From Rhizobacter terrae (GTDB lineage: Bacteria > Pseudomonadota > Gammaproteobacteria > Burkholderiales > Burkholderiaceae_C), in contig NZ_QUSW01000002.1 of NCBI RefSeq assembly GCF_003852895.1, forward strand, positions 496,001 through 560,000: DNA of 64,000 nt. The letters are read 5' to 3'. A program made the translations under genes and the position numbers. Of this stretch, positions 40,390 through 53,093 are shown piece by piece; within the stretch, counting starts at the first letter, position 1; the number at the start of each line of letters is the position of its first letter. Below the pieces are notes generated by a model. The model worked only from the letters and a program-made list of their open reading frames with translations, was not told the DNA's origin and searched no databases.

Positions 40390-42177
40390 TCAGCCGATGC
40401 AGGTCTTGTTCTTGCCCGTTCGCTTGGCTTCGTACAGCGCCTGGTCGGCGCGCTCCAGCGCATCCTCGATGCGCTCGCCCAGGCTGTAGGTCGTGACACC
40501 GGCCGAGAAGGTGACGAAGATCTGCTTCTGCTCATGCATGAACAGCCCGCCGCTCAGCGAACGCTGCAAGCGCGTGAGGATGAGCTGCCCCTCCTCCGCC
40601 GGCGTGTCGGGCAGCAGCACCACGAACTCCTCGCCGCCGTAGCGCGCGGTGACGTCGGTGGGTCGCAGCGTGCGGCTGACCACGGCCGCGAGGGAGCGCA
40701 GCGCCTCGTCGCCGGCCGCGTGGCCCAGCTCGTCGTTCAGGCGCTTGAAGTTGTCGATGTCCAGCAAGCCGATGCACAGCGTCGAGCCGGTGCGCTCCAT
40801 GCGCGAGCGCTCGGCCTCGAAGGCCTGCAGCAAGCCGCGGCGATTGGCGATCTGCGTGAGCTGGTCGGTGGAGACTTCCTCCGACAGCCGGCGCAGCTCC
40901 GTCTCCAGGTGCGTGACCCGTTCGGACAGGTCAGTCGCCTTGGTGTGCTCCTCGTGCAGCTTGGCCTGCGTCTGCGCGACCAGGCCTTGCACCGTGCGGC
41001 TTTCTTCCACCATCTCGCGCACCACGCCAGCCAGGCTTTCCAGCGTGTCGGCCTTCTCGATCACGTCTGCGTAGCGGCCGACGCTTTCATGGAAGCGGCC
41101 TGTCTGCGAGCCCAGCACGTCGAGCTCGCTGAGCATTCGGTTGATGAGCGACTTGAGCGCGTCGCGTGCGCGGTCGCGCTCCTCGCGCAACTGGTTCTGG
41201 CGGCTGCGCGTGGTCTCCAGCAACTGGCTCACGGACTTCACGCCGCGTGCCGTCAGGCCTTCCTCGATGCGCGACTGCATGGCCTCGCACTGGCCCTTCG
41301 CCCAGCTGTCGTCCTCGGCGAGGTCGGTGAGGCTGGCCGCCAGCTCGCGGCACAGCTTGCCCAGCTGTTCGAGCAGGTGGTGCCGGTGTTGCAGCACACG
41401 GTCGGCGCGCTGGCACAGGCGGTGCAGCTCGTCGGCCAGCAAGGGCGTGGCCCCCATCATCTGGATGCGCTGCGTCACGTCGGCGATGGACTCCGCCAGC
41501 GTGAGGCTGTCTTTCTCGGCGATGGGCAAGGCGCGGCGCACGGTGCCGTCCATCGTGGCGACCACGCGGTTCCATTCGAGGACCGCGCCTTCCACCGGGT
41601 CCAGCGGCGCGGGCCGCGTGGGCTCCAGCGGCATGGGCATGCTCTCGCCCAGCGGGGCCGGCAGGGTCTCGCCGGTGCCGCCTTCGGCACCCTCGGGTGA
41701 TTCGCTGTCCCAGCTTGCAACGAGCTGCCGCAGGCGCTGCTGCAAGCGGCCTGCATCGCCGCGGCTGCCGCTGAGCACGCGCTGCAGGCTGTCCTTCTTG
41801 CGTGCGCTGGTCCATTGCCGGCTGCGCCGCTCGACGCCGCGCACGATGCGGTCGATGAGTTCGGCCAGTTGCTCGCCGGCGCGGTCGGGCGCCTCCAGCG
41901 CGCGCTCGGCCTGGTCCCACCGGCCTTCTGCGATGGCCTGCGAGACCGAGGCGGCCGCGTCCGCATCGACCGCTTGCTGCACGAGCTTGTCGACCAGCTT
42001 CTGCGCGCGCTCGGGCAGCACGGACGCACCCTCGCCGCCCATCTCTTCCTGGTAGGCGCGGGTGTAGTTCTCGGGGGTCGGTTCGAGCTTGGCGATCACC
42101 AGCCGGCGCAAGGCCGCCTTGGCCAGGGCCGCTGGCAATTGATCCGCGGGCGAACCGCTTTTCGGAACGGAGGCCAC
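40390..42177 (-). CDS. Diguanylate cyclase with helical N-terminal region
   Basis: The 595-residue cytosolic protein has a long coiled-coil-rich N-terminal part (residues 1-430, beginning with VIAKLEPTPENYTRAYQEEM) and a C-terminal GGDEF domain with active site GGEEF at 514-518. The RPTD five residues before it is an intact RxxD inhibitory site. It should make c-di-GMP from two GTP and be product-inhibited. No sensory domain is recognised, so input may come through the helical part. It lies 12 bases after the REC-PAS-GGDEF-EAL gene. Confidence 0.94.
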   Translation of the reverse strand: MASVPKSGSPADQLPAALAKAALRRLVIAKLEPTPENYTRAYQEEMGGEGASVLPERAQKLVDKLVQQAVDADAAASVSQAIAEGRWDQAERALEAPDRAGEQLAELIDRIVRGVERRSRQWTSARKKDSLQRVLSGSRGDAGRLQQRLRQLVASWDSESPEGAEGGTGETLPAPLGESMPMPLEPTRPAPLDPVEGAVLEWNRVVATMDGTVRRALPIAEKDSLTLAESIADVTQRIQMMGATPLLADELHRLCQRADRVLQHRHHLLEQLGKLCRELAASLTDLAEDDSWAKGQCEAMQSRIEEGLTARGVKSVSQLLETTRSRQNQLREERDRARDALKSLINRMLSELDVLGSQTGRFHESVGRYADVIEKADTLESLAGVVREMVEESRTVQGLVAQTQAKLHEEHTKATDLSERVTHLETELRRLSEEVSTDQLTQIANRRGLLQAFEAERSRMERTGSTLCIGLLDIDNFKRLNDELGHAAGDEALRSLAAVVSRTLRPTDVTARYGGEEFVVLLPDTPAEEGQLILTRLQRSLSGGLFMHEQKQIFVTFSAGVTTYSLGERIEDALERADQALYEAKRTGKNKTCIG

Positions 42178-42189
42178 GACAGCGCTCCG

Positions 42190-44444
42190 TCAGGCGGCCG
42201 GCGTGGCGCGAGGCCCGCTGCGTGCCTCCGCCGCGCGCAGGGCGTCGGCCAGTTCGGTGTCGCCGGCCTTGCCGATCCACGGCGCCTTCTTGGGCAGCAC
42301 GGTCTGCTGCAGCCAGGTCTCGATGTCCTCGGGCAGCTGCGGCTTGCTGAAGAGGAAGCCCTGCATCACGCCGCATCCGAGGCGGTGCAGCACTTCCATC
42401 TGGCGCAGGTTCTCCACGCCTTCGGCGATCACGCGCAGGCCGAGCGAGCGGGCCAGTGCAATGATGGCCGTGACCACCGCCGAGCTTTGCGGCGTGAGGC
42501 CCAGGTCGCGCACGAAGCTGCGGTCGATCTTGAGTTCGGAGATGGGCAGCGTCGTCAGGTAGGCCAGCGACGAGTAGCCGGTGCCGAAGTCGTCGATGGA
42601 AATCTCCACGCCGATTTCGTTGAGCCGATGCAGCGAGGGGATGACGTTCTGCAGGTCCTTCATCAGGCCCGTTTCCGTGATCTCCAGCTCGATGGCGTGG
42701 TGCGCGACGCCGTAGGTCGTCACCGCCTGGTGGATGTGCTCCACGAGGTCCGTGCGCTCGAACAGCCGGTTGGGCAGGTTCACCGCGATCGAATCGGAGA
42801 AGCCGAAGTTGTCCTGCCACACACGCGCCTGCCGGGCGGCCTCGCGGATGGCCCATTCGCTCAGCGGGATGATGAGGCCGGTCTCTTCGGCCAGCGGGAT
42901 GAAGTCCGCCGGCGGCACCAGCACGCCGTTGCGCTGCCAGCGCATGAGCGCTTCGGCGCCCACCATCTTGGCGGCGCGCACGTCGATCTTTGGCTGGTAG
43001 TGCAGCACCAGCTCGTTGCGCTCGATGGCCTTGTGCAGCGCGCTTTCCAGCTCCAGCTTCTCGCGGCCCTTGCCGGCGAGCGCAGGCTTGTAGACGGACG
43101 CGGCATTGCGGCCCTGCGCCTTCACCGAGTACATCGCGACGTCGGAGTTGCGCATGAGGTCGGCCACGGACAGGCCGTCGCGCGGGAACATGGCGATGCC
43201 CACCGACGCGGTGACGAAGCATTCCTGCCCGCCCACGAAAATCGGCTCGCGCATGAGGTCGAGGATGCGCACGGCCACGCGCTCGGCGTCACGCTCGTCG
43301 GCCACCTCGGGCAAGAGCGCGATGAACTCATCCCCGCCCAGTCGGCCCACGGCCTCCAGCGTGCGGTGCGAGCGCGAGCCCATGGCTTCGAGCGAGCTTT
43401 CCATCACCTGGTCGGAATGGCGCACACACGAACGCAGGCGGCGTGCCACTTCCATCAGCAGTTCGTCGCCGGCGCCGTGGCCCAGGGTGTCGTTGATGAC
43501 CTTGAAGCGATCGAGGTCAATCAGCAGCAGGCTCACCTGGTGGTTCAAGCGGCGCGCGTATTCGAGCGCGCGCTCCGTCCTCCAGATGAGCTGCCGGCGG
43601 TTGGGCAGGCCGGTCAGCGCGTCGAAGTTGGCCAGGTGGCGGATCTTGTCTTCCGCCATGCGGCGGTCGGTCACGTCCTGCACGATGCCGGTGTAGCCCA
43701 CCAGGTTGCCGTGCTCGTTGAACTCCGGCTCCGCCTCGGTGTGGATGATGCGCTGGCGACCGTCGGCCAGCGTCACGGGAATGTCGGTGGCCAGCACCGA
43801 GCTGTGGCCCATCACGTCGTGCAGCACGGTGACGAAGCCGGCACGGTCTTCGGGCGGCAGCATGCGCAGCAGCTGGCGGAATTCAAGCCGTGCGCCGGGG
43901 CCCAGGCCGAACACCCGCAGGCCTTCGACGGAGAAGATGGGGCTGCCCTGGAAGCGCCGCCAGTCGAAGCTGCCCATGCGGGCCAGGTCTTGTGCGCGCG
44001 CCAGCTTGGACTTGCTGCGTTCGAGTTCGAGCCGGGTGCGCGATGACCGCAACAGATAGCGCAGGCGCCCGGCCAGCAGGCTCCACTGCGTGGACTTGAC
44101 GAAGAAGTCGGTGGCGCCGGCCTCGTAGGCGCGGTTGATGGACGCGTCGTCGTCCAGGCCGGTCAGCATCAGCACCGGCAGGGATTCAAAGCCCGGAAGC
44201 GCCCGCAGCTCGCGGCAGGTCTGGAAGCCGTCCATGCCCGGCATGAGGGCATCGAGCACGACCACGTCGGGCAGCCAGTCGGCCAGCACCTGGATGGCCC
44301 GCTCGCCGCTGGTGGCTTCGGTGATGGAGAAACCCCGCTCGCGCAAGGCGATCGAGGTCAGCAGCAGGTTCACCTCATCGTCGTCGACGAGGAGGACACG
44401 GGGTTGGCCCAGTGGATCGTCGTCGCCAGATGCAACGCTTGGGT

Positions 44445-44448
<4 letters not shown>
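42190..44448 (-). CDS. REC-PAS-GGDEF-EAL response regulator
   Basis: The 752-residue protein has a receiver domain (phospho-acceptor Asp66 in DVVVLDALMPGMDGF), a PAS domain (about 150-280), a GGDEF domain (GRLGGDEF at 368-375) and an EAL domain. The EAL motifs look intact: GAEALMRW, IELEITETGL, SIDDFGTGYSSL, KIDRSFV, VIAEGVEN. It is therefore probably a phosphodiesterase controlled by phosphorylation, possibly with cyclase activity too. An extra stretch of about 20 residues sits between the RxxD-type RHSD and GGDEF. Its ATG overlaps the stop of the hybrid kinase (ATGA), so the kinase is its likely partner. Confidence 0.95.
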
Positions 44449-47840
<3,392 letters not shown>

Positions 47841-47988
47841 GCTGTGAGAGGATGTTCGACGAGGTGGAAGCGCGGCGTCGACCGCGCACAAAAGCACCCA
47901 CGGTGCCCGCCCACGCTCATCCCGATTTCGGCCCGGCAGCCCTGAACTTGAATCGCCACGCCTGCATGCCTCTCCAGGAATTCACCGC

Positions 47989-49173
47989 ATGACATCCCCG
48001 TTCGCCTGGCTGGCGTTCGTGACGCTTGTCGCACTCGGTGCGGCATGCGCGTGGCTGGCCGTGCGCAATCACCGCGTTTCGCGCGAATTGCAGGCCGAGC
48101 GCCTGCGGCTCATGCAGGTCGAGAACCTGCTGGACGTGTGGCAGTGGCGCAGTGACGAATCTCACGCCATCACCCAGCTGCGTCCGCCCCAGGGGTCCGT
48201 CAGTGCGAACTGGAGCGCGGCCACCGCGGGCCAGCGGCTATGGGAGCAGTTCGAGGCCAGCGACGCGAACGGCCTGAAGGCCTGCCTCGATGCGCATGCA
48301 CCGGTGAACGATGTGCGCACACAGCTGCGCCTGTCCGACGGTTCCACTGCGCACTGCCGCTTGCGCGCCCTGCCCGTCACCGATGCGCAAGGGCGCTTCG
48401 CGGGCTACGTCGGCACGGCAAGGGTCACCGGCGCGATGCCAGCGGCCGGCAGCGAGGCGGCGGCATCGACGGCATCGAATGCGCTGTCCGAGAGCGAGCG
48501 CGAGTCCTTCAGCTACACCGTGTCGCACGACCTGCGCGCGCCCATCCGGGTGGTGGAAGGCTTCGCCAAGATCCTCAAGGAAGACTACGGCCGACTGCTG
48601 GACCGCATCGGCAACGACCACCTCGACCGCGTGCTGGGCGCGGCGGCACGCATGAACTGCATGATCGATGCGCTGCTCGCGCTGTCAAAGCTGTCCACGC
48701 AACCGCTGGCGCGCCAGCCGGTGAACCTCTCGCAGCTCGCGCACTACGTGGCCGAGGACCTGCGGCGCGAATCGCCCTTGCGGACGGTGCAGGTCAGCAT
48801 CGAGGGCGACCTGCAGGTGCTGGGCGACCCCACGCTCTTGCGCGTGGTGCTGGAGAACCTGCTGGGCAACGCCTGGAAGTACACGAACAAGCGCCGCGAC
48901 CCGCAGATCAGCTTCTGCCGCGACCCGCAGAAGACGGGCGTCGTGTTCTGCGTGCGCGACAACGGCGCGGGCTTCGACATGCGCTTTGCCGACCGGCTCT
49001 TCGGCGTGTTCCAGCGCCTGCACAGCAGCAACGACTTCCCTGGCACAGGCATCGGCCTCGCGTCGGTGCGCCGCATCATCCGCCGGCACGGCGGCGACAT
49101 CTGGGCCGAGGCCGAGGTGGACAAGGGCGCGGCGTTCTACTTCACGCTGGGCAGCGAATCGGTGATGCGCTGA
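47989..49173 (+). CDS. Membrane-anchored sensor histidine kinase
   Basis: The 394-residue protein has one N-terminal helix (FAWLAFVTLVALGAACAWLA), a PAS-like region (about 60-150) and a HisKA with His180 in YTVSHDLRAPIRVVEGFAKI. HATPase motifs are LLGNAWKYTNKR, VRDNGAGFDMRFADRLFGVF and GTGIGLASVRRII, the phytochrome-type bacterial kinase class. It has no receiver and no adjacent cognate regulator on its strand. It is divergent from the hybrid kinase across 148 bases and convergent with the ANTAR regulator, whose stop abuts it. Confidence 0.93.
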   Translation: MTSPFAWLAFVTLVALGAACAWLAVRNHRVSRELQAERLRLMQVENLLDVWQWRSDESHAITQLRPPQGSVSANWSAATAGQRLWEQFEASDANGLKACLDAHAPVNDVRTQLRLSDGSTAHCRLRALPVTDAQGRFAGYVGTARVTGAMPAAGSEAAASTASNALSESERESFSYTVSHDLRAPIRVVEGFAKILKEDYGRLLDRIGNDHLDRVLGAAARMNCMIDALLALSKLSTQPLARQPVNLSQLAHYVAEDLRRESPLRTVQVSIEGDLQVLGDPTLLRVVLENLLGNAWKYTNKRRDPQISFCRDPQKTGVVFCVRDNGAGFDMRFADRLFGVFQRLHSSNDFPGTGIGLASVRRIIRRHGGDIWAEAEVDKGAAFYFTLGSESVMR

Positions 49174-49779
49174 TCAGGGCATCGACAGCAACTCGACGGC
49201 CTGGAGGATGCGCTCGGCCTGCTCGGCCAGCGCCACGCCTTCGGTCTGCGCCATGCGCTGCAAGCGCTCCAGCGCCGGGCCACGGGCCAATGAATAGCGG
49301 TGCATGAGCACGCCCACGGCCATGGCGGCCACGGCGGGCAGTTCGTCGCGTGCCACGGCCCGTTCTTCAGCACGGCCGGCCGCGGCCTCCGTCCGGCGTG
49401 ACGCCGACATCGCTGCATTGGCAAACGCCGCCTCCACCGCCGGCACGATCTGCCGGATGTCCAGCGGCTTGACGAGGTAGGCCACCGCGCCCAGCTCCTT
49501 CACCTGCCGCATGGTCTCGTCGTCGGAGAAGGCCGAGAGGAACATGAAGGGCATCTGGCAGTACTCGCGCAGGTAGGCGGCGACGTCGAAGCCGCTCTTG
49601 CCTTCCATGCGGATGTCCAGCAGCGCGAGGTCGGGCTTGTGCTCGCGCGCAAGCAGGATGGCGTCGTCGCCGTTGTCGGCGTCGATCACCTCGTAGCCGG
49701 CCTGCGCCAGGCCGTGCGTGAGCGTGGCCAGCACCAGCCGGTCGTCGTCCACCACCAGGATCTTGCCTTTGCCTTGCAC
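49174..49779 (-). CDS. ANTAR-domain response regulator
   Basis: The 201-residue protein has an N-terminal receiver (ILVVDDDRLVLATL, phospho-acceptor Asp55 in LALLDIRMEGKSG, conserved Lys in VAYLVKPLD) and a C-terminal three-helix ANTAR domain (about 145-200, AVAAMAVGVLMHRYSL and AERILQAVELLS). ANTAR regulators bind nascent RNA and prevent transcription termination (family knowledge). GTG 49779 is chosen because AGAGGAG lies 6-7 bases upstream and the receiver starts right after. It follows the seven-PAS kinase by 65 bases and is its probable partner. Confidence 0.93.
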   Translation of the reverse strand: MQGKGKILVVDDDRLVLATLTHGLAQAGYEVIDADNGDDAILLAREHKPDLALLDIRMEGKSGFDVAAYLREYCQMPFMFLSAFSDDETMRQVKELGAVAYLVKPLDIRQIVPAVEAAFANAAMSASRRTEAAAGRAEERAVARDELPAVAAMAVGVLMHRYSLARGPALERLQRMAQTEGVALAEQAERILQAVELLSMP

Positions 49780-49844
49780 CTCGGCTCCTCTTCCGTGGAA
49801 ACGATTCTGACGCAAAAGCCCGGCCGCCACAGCCTTGGCTTCTC

Positions 49845-52800
49845 CTACATTGGATCGAGCTTGCTGATGCCCGGCGGCGACAAGCGCACAGTCGCCACCA
49901 CGTCTTCGCCGCGCTGCTCCAGCGCCAGGCTCGCGCTGCGCCGCGGCAGCAGCGCACGCACCAGGCCCAGGCCCGACACGCCACCGGGGAAGCGGGCCAG
50001 GTTGAAGTCCGGCGGCAGCTGCGCACGGTTGGCGATGAGGATCTGCACGTTGTCGTCCTCGCTCACCATCTGCACCGACACCTGCAGGCCGCGCCCGGCC
50101 ATGCTGTGCTTGACCGCGTTGGTCAGCAGCTCGTTCACCGTGAGCGCGATGGGAATCGATTCCGCTTCGGGCAACGCCCATTGGTGCGGCGCAGACCCAC
50201 TGACCGTGAGCAGGATGGGATGCCCGAAAGTGCGCTGGACCGAGCCGGTGATGGCCTCGATCACGCCCTTGAGCCGCAGCGGTCCGCTCACGCCCACCTG
50301 CAGCCCGTAGACCTGCGCAATGGCCTGCACCTGGCCCACCACCTCGGAGATGGCGGACGCCACCTCGGGCTTGCGCGTGGCGATCTGCTGCAACAGGCCC
50401 GCCACGCCCTGCAGGTTGTTCTTGATGCGGTGGTGCACTTCCTTCACCAGCATCTCGCGCTGCGTCACGGCTGCTTCGAAGCGCGCTTCCTGCGCGGCGC
50501 GCTGCTCGGTCACGTCGGTGGCCACCAGCAGCAACTGGTCGGGCGGCTGGCCGGGCGAGGCCAGCGGCAGGTAGCGCGCATCCCAGAAGCGCACGGGGCC
50601 GCCGGCTTCTCCCACCCTGTATTCGAAATGCGTGAGGCGGCGCGAGGCCAGGGCCTGCTCCATGTCCTGGCGGCGCTGCGCAGCGATGGACGGCTCGTAG
50701 GTCTCCTCCGGCGTGCAGCCCACCAGTTCGGCGGCGGTTCGGCCCAGGCTGCGGGCCGCCACCTCATTCACCTGCAGGATGCGCAAGCTGTGGGCGTCGC
50801 GCAAGGTGATGGCCATGGGCGCCACTTCGATGATGCGCTGCAGCGAGGTCTGCACCTGTGCCGTTCGCGCCTCGGCCTGGCGGCGGCGCTCGATGTCCAG
50901 CAAGGCGTAGGTGAGTTGCCGGCCCGCCTGGCGGCCGGTGGCCACCACGTTGCCCACCACCCAGAACTCGCGGCCATCGCGCGCCTTCACGCGGCATTCA
51001 AAGGTTTCGGCCTGGCCTTCCACCAGGCTGTCCAGGTAATGCGTCTGCCGGAAGGGATGCTCCGCCTCCGGCGTCGCAACGGTGCTGATGGGATGCTCGA
51101 GAAAATCCGCCAGGTCGCCGCCGAACATGCGGCGTGCCGAGCGGTTCATCCACTCGATGCCGTTGGGCCCCACCGTGACGATGCCCACCAGCACGGAGTC
51201 GAGGATGGCGCGCGTGCGCTCGGCCTGCAGCGCCACCGCCTGCTCGGCGCGGTGGCGACCGTCCACGTTCACGTATGACGCGATGATGCCGCCCGACAGG
51301 TCGCCGTCCACCACCAGGCGCTTGCTCACCTGCACCCACAGCAGGCGGCCGTCGCGGCGCCGAAGCTGCCGCTCGCCGTTCCAGCGGCCGTACTGCCGCA
51401 AGGCCTGCTCTTCCATCGCCCAGGTGCGCTCGTGCTCGGCTTCATCGGTGAAGAACTGCATGAGCGACAGCCCAGCCAGCTCCTGCGCGGGGTAGCCGGC
51501 CAACTGGGCGAGCGCGTCGTTGACACGCTGGATGCGCCCGCCGCGCAGGTAGGCGATGCCCACCTCCGACAGGCTGAACATCAGCTCACGGTCGCGCGCC
51601 AGCACTTCCAGCTCGGTCTGCTGCACCTTCAGCCGCGTGATGTCCGACAGCACGGCGATCGCCTCCATCGCCGTCCCCACGGGGCCCGTGCGTCGCACCG
51701 ACAGTGCCACCCACATCGATGGCGCATCGCCCGCATGGGAGGCGAACAGCTCGAACTCGGTCTCGTAGGTGTGACCCTCTTCCAGCGCGGACGCCGTGTC
51801 GTCCGCGATGCGATGCCCTTGCGGGACCGATGCGAAGAGCTCGTGCAGGCTCGCACCCGCCACGCCGCCGCGAGGCAGGCCCAGCATGGTCTCGAAGCGG
51901 CGGTTGCAGCGCACCAGCGCATTGCCGCGCAGGTAGGCAATGCCGGCCGTGCTGCTTTCGAGGATGGTGGCCAGCTCGTGCAACAGCTGTTCGCCGCGCA
52001 TCTGCGACTGGTGCTGCTCGGTGATGTCCAGCGTCACCACCGAGGTCGTGCGCTGCCCCGAGGCCAGCGTCGCCGGCTCCACGCGCGTGAGCAGCCAGCG
52101 CTGCCCGAGCTCGGGGTGCTTCACCGCATACCGGACTTCCGCGCGCTGGGCGAGCCGCAAGGCCTGCTGGAGGCGTTCGTACTCGGGCAGCGACTCGGGA
52201 ATGACGATGTCGCGGCTGATGGACCGCAAGGCGGCCGAGGTGCCGGTGCCCTCCATCGCCTGGTGGTTCTGCTTGAGCCAGCCGGCGTTTTCCTGGAAGG
52301 TCGCGATGCCCACGCCCGCCGTGTCCACCAGAGCGCCGATCTGCATCTGCGCGAGGTCGCGTTCTTCCTCGGCGCTGCGGTCTTCCACCACCGCCATGTA
52401 GCGGCGCTGGCCGCCGGGCGTCTCGTAGCAGCGCACGGTGGACCGCAGGCGGCGCTGCAGGCCGTCAGGCTGGATGATCCAGCCCTCGGTGGTCAGCGGC
52501 AGGCTGCCGGGCTGCAGCTTCTCGGCGGGCCGGCCGTCATGCCAGGCCAGCAGTTGCGACAGGCTGGGCGAGGCGTCGGACAGCAGGGGCGGCGCTTCGC
52601 CCACCAGCGCATCGAAGGCAGGGTTGGTGCGCACGAGCAGGCCGGCTTCGTCGAACAGCACCATGCCCACGGGACTCAGGTCGAACCAGTCGTCGAGTTC
52701 GCGAGCGGAGCGGTCGGCACGTTCGCGGGCCGCATGCTCGGCGGTGCAGTCCTGCAGCAGCAAGAGGTAGACAGGCTGGCCCTTGTCGTCGCGCAACTGC

Positions 52801-53093
52801 ATGGGTGCGCTGCGGAACCAGTGTTCGCGGCCCTGCGCGTCGATGAGTCGGCGGTCGATGAACTCCGCGGCGCTACCCTGGCGGAATCCGTCCAGCACCT
52901 TGAAGCGTGCGACGGCGTTGGCGGCGCGGTCTTCCGGTGGTTGCAGCTCCAGCGGGTCGATGCCGATCAGCCGCTCGCGCGTGTAGCCGGTGTATTCGAG
53001 GTAAGCCGCGTTGACGTCGACGATGCGAAAGGACGCGTCCTGCAGGCTCGCCGGAAACGGCGAGTTCCACAGGAGCTGCAGGACGTCGGTCAA
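49845..53093 (-). CDS. Soluble seven-PAS HisKA_2 sensor kinase
   Basis: The 1082-residue cytosolic protein shows seven PAS-like units in tandem, each recognisable by an I/L-x-x-S/A-x-x-G-I type start (for example LDSVLVGIVTVGPNGIEWMN). A HisKA_2 domain follows with the His in VKEVHHRIKNNLQGVAGLL, then an HATPase with ALTVNELLTNAVKHSM and GGVSGLGLVRALL. HisKA_2 kinases commonly pair with ANTAR or receiver-only partners. The start is TTG 53093 in a TTGA overlap with the HDOD gene stop, implying translational coupling. No membrane helices are present. The signals sensed are unknown. Confidence 0.93.
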   Translation of the reverse strand: MTDVLQLLWNSPFPASLQDASFRIVDVNAAYLEYTGYTRERLIGIDPLELQPPEDRAANAVARFKVLDGFRQGSAAEFIDRRLIDAQGREHWFRSAPMQLRDDKGQPVYLLLLQDCTAEHAARERADRSARELDDWFDLSPVGMVLFDEAGLLVRTNPAFDALVGEAPPLLSDASPSLSQLLAWHDGRPAEKLQPGSLPLTTEGWIIQPDGLQRRLRSTVRCYETPGGQRRYMAVVEDRSAEEERDLAQMQIGALVDTAGVGIATFQENAGWLKQNHQAMEGTGTSAALRSISRDIVIPESLPEYERLQQALRLAQRAEVRYAVKHPELGQRWLLTRVEPATLASGQRTTSVVTLDITEQHQSQMRGEQLLHELATILESSTAGIAYLRGNALVRCNRRFETMLGLPRGGVAGASLHELFASVPQGHRIADDTASALEEGHTYETEFELFASHAGDAPSMWVALSVRRTGPVGTAMEAIAVLSDITRLKVQQTELEVLARDRELMFSLSEVGIAYLRGGRIQRVNDALAQLAGYPAQELAGLSLMQFFTDEAEHERTWAMEEQALRQYGRWNGERQLRRRDGRLLWVQVSKRLVVDGDLSGGIIASYVNVDGRHRAEQAVALQAERTRAILDSVLVGIVTVGPNGIEWMNRSARRMFGGDLADFLEHPISTVATPEAEHPFRQTHYLDSLVEGQAETFECRVKARDGREFWVVGNVVATGRQAGRQLTYALLDIERRRQAEARTAQVQTSLQRIIEVAPMAITLRDAHSLRILQVNEVAARSLGRTAAELVGCTPEETYEPSIAAQRRQDMEQALASRRLTHFEYRVGEAGGPVRFWDARYLPLASPGQPPDQLLLVATDVTEQRAAQEARFEAAVTQREMLVKEVHHRIKNNLQGVAGLLQQIATRKPEVASAISEVVGQVQAIAQVYGLQVGVSGPLRLKGVIEAITGSVQRTFGHPILLTVSGSAPHQWALPEAESIPIALTVNELLTNAVKHSMAGRGLQVSVQMVSEDDNVQILIANRAQLPPDFNLARFPGGVSGLGLVRALLPRRSASLALEQRGEDVVATVRLSPPGISKLDPM

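Noticed and set aside
38761..41700. A 979-codon open frame on the plus strand
   Set aside because: It runs antisense through the S41, Sel1 and cyclase genes, with Arg/His/Gln-rich text and no domain.
49780..49844. ANTAR-type antitermination leader upstream of the regulator gene
   Set aside because: Only a short partial stem is visible; the tandem hexaloop structure and terminator needed are not evident.
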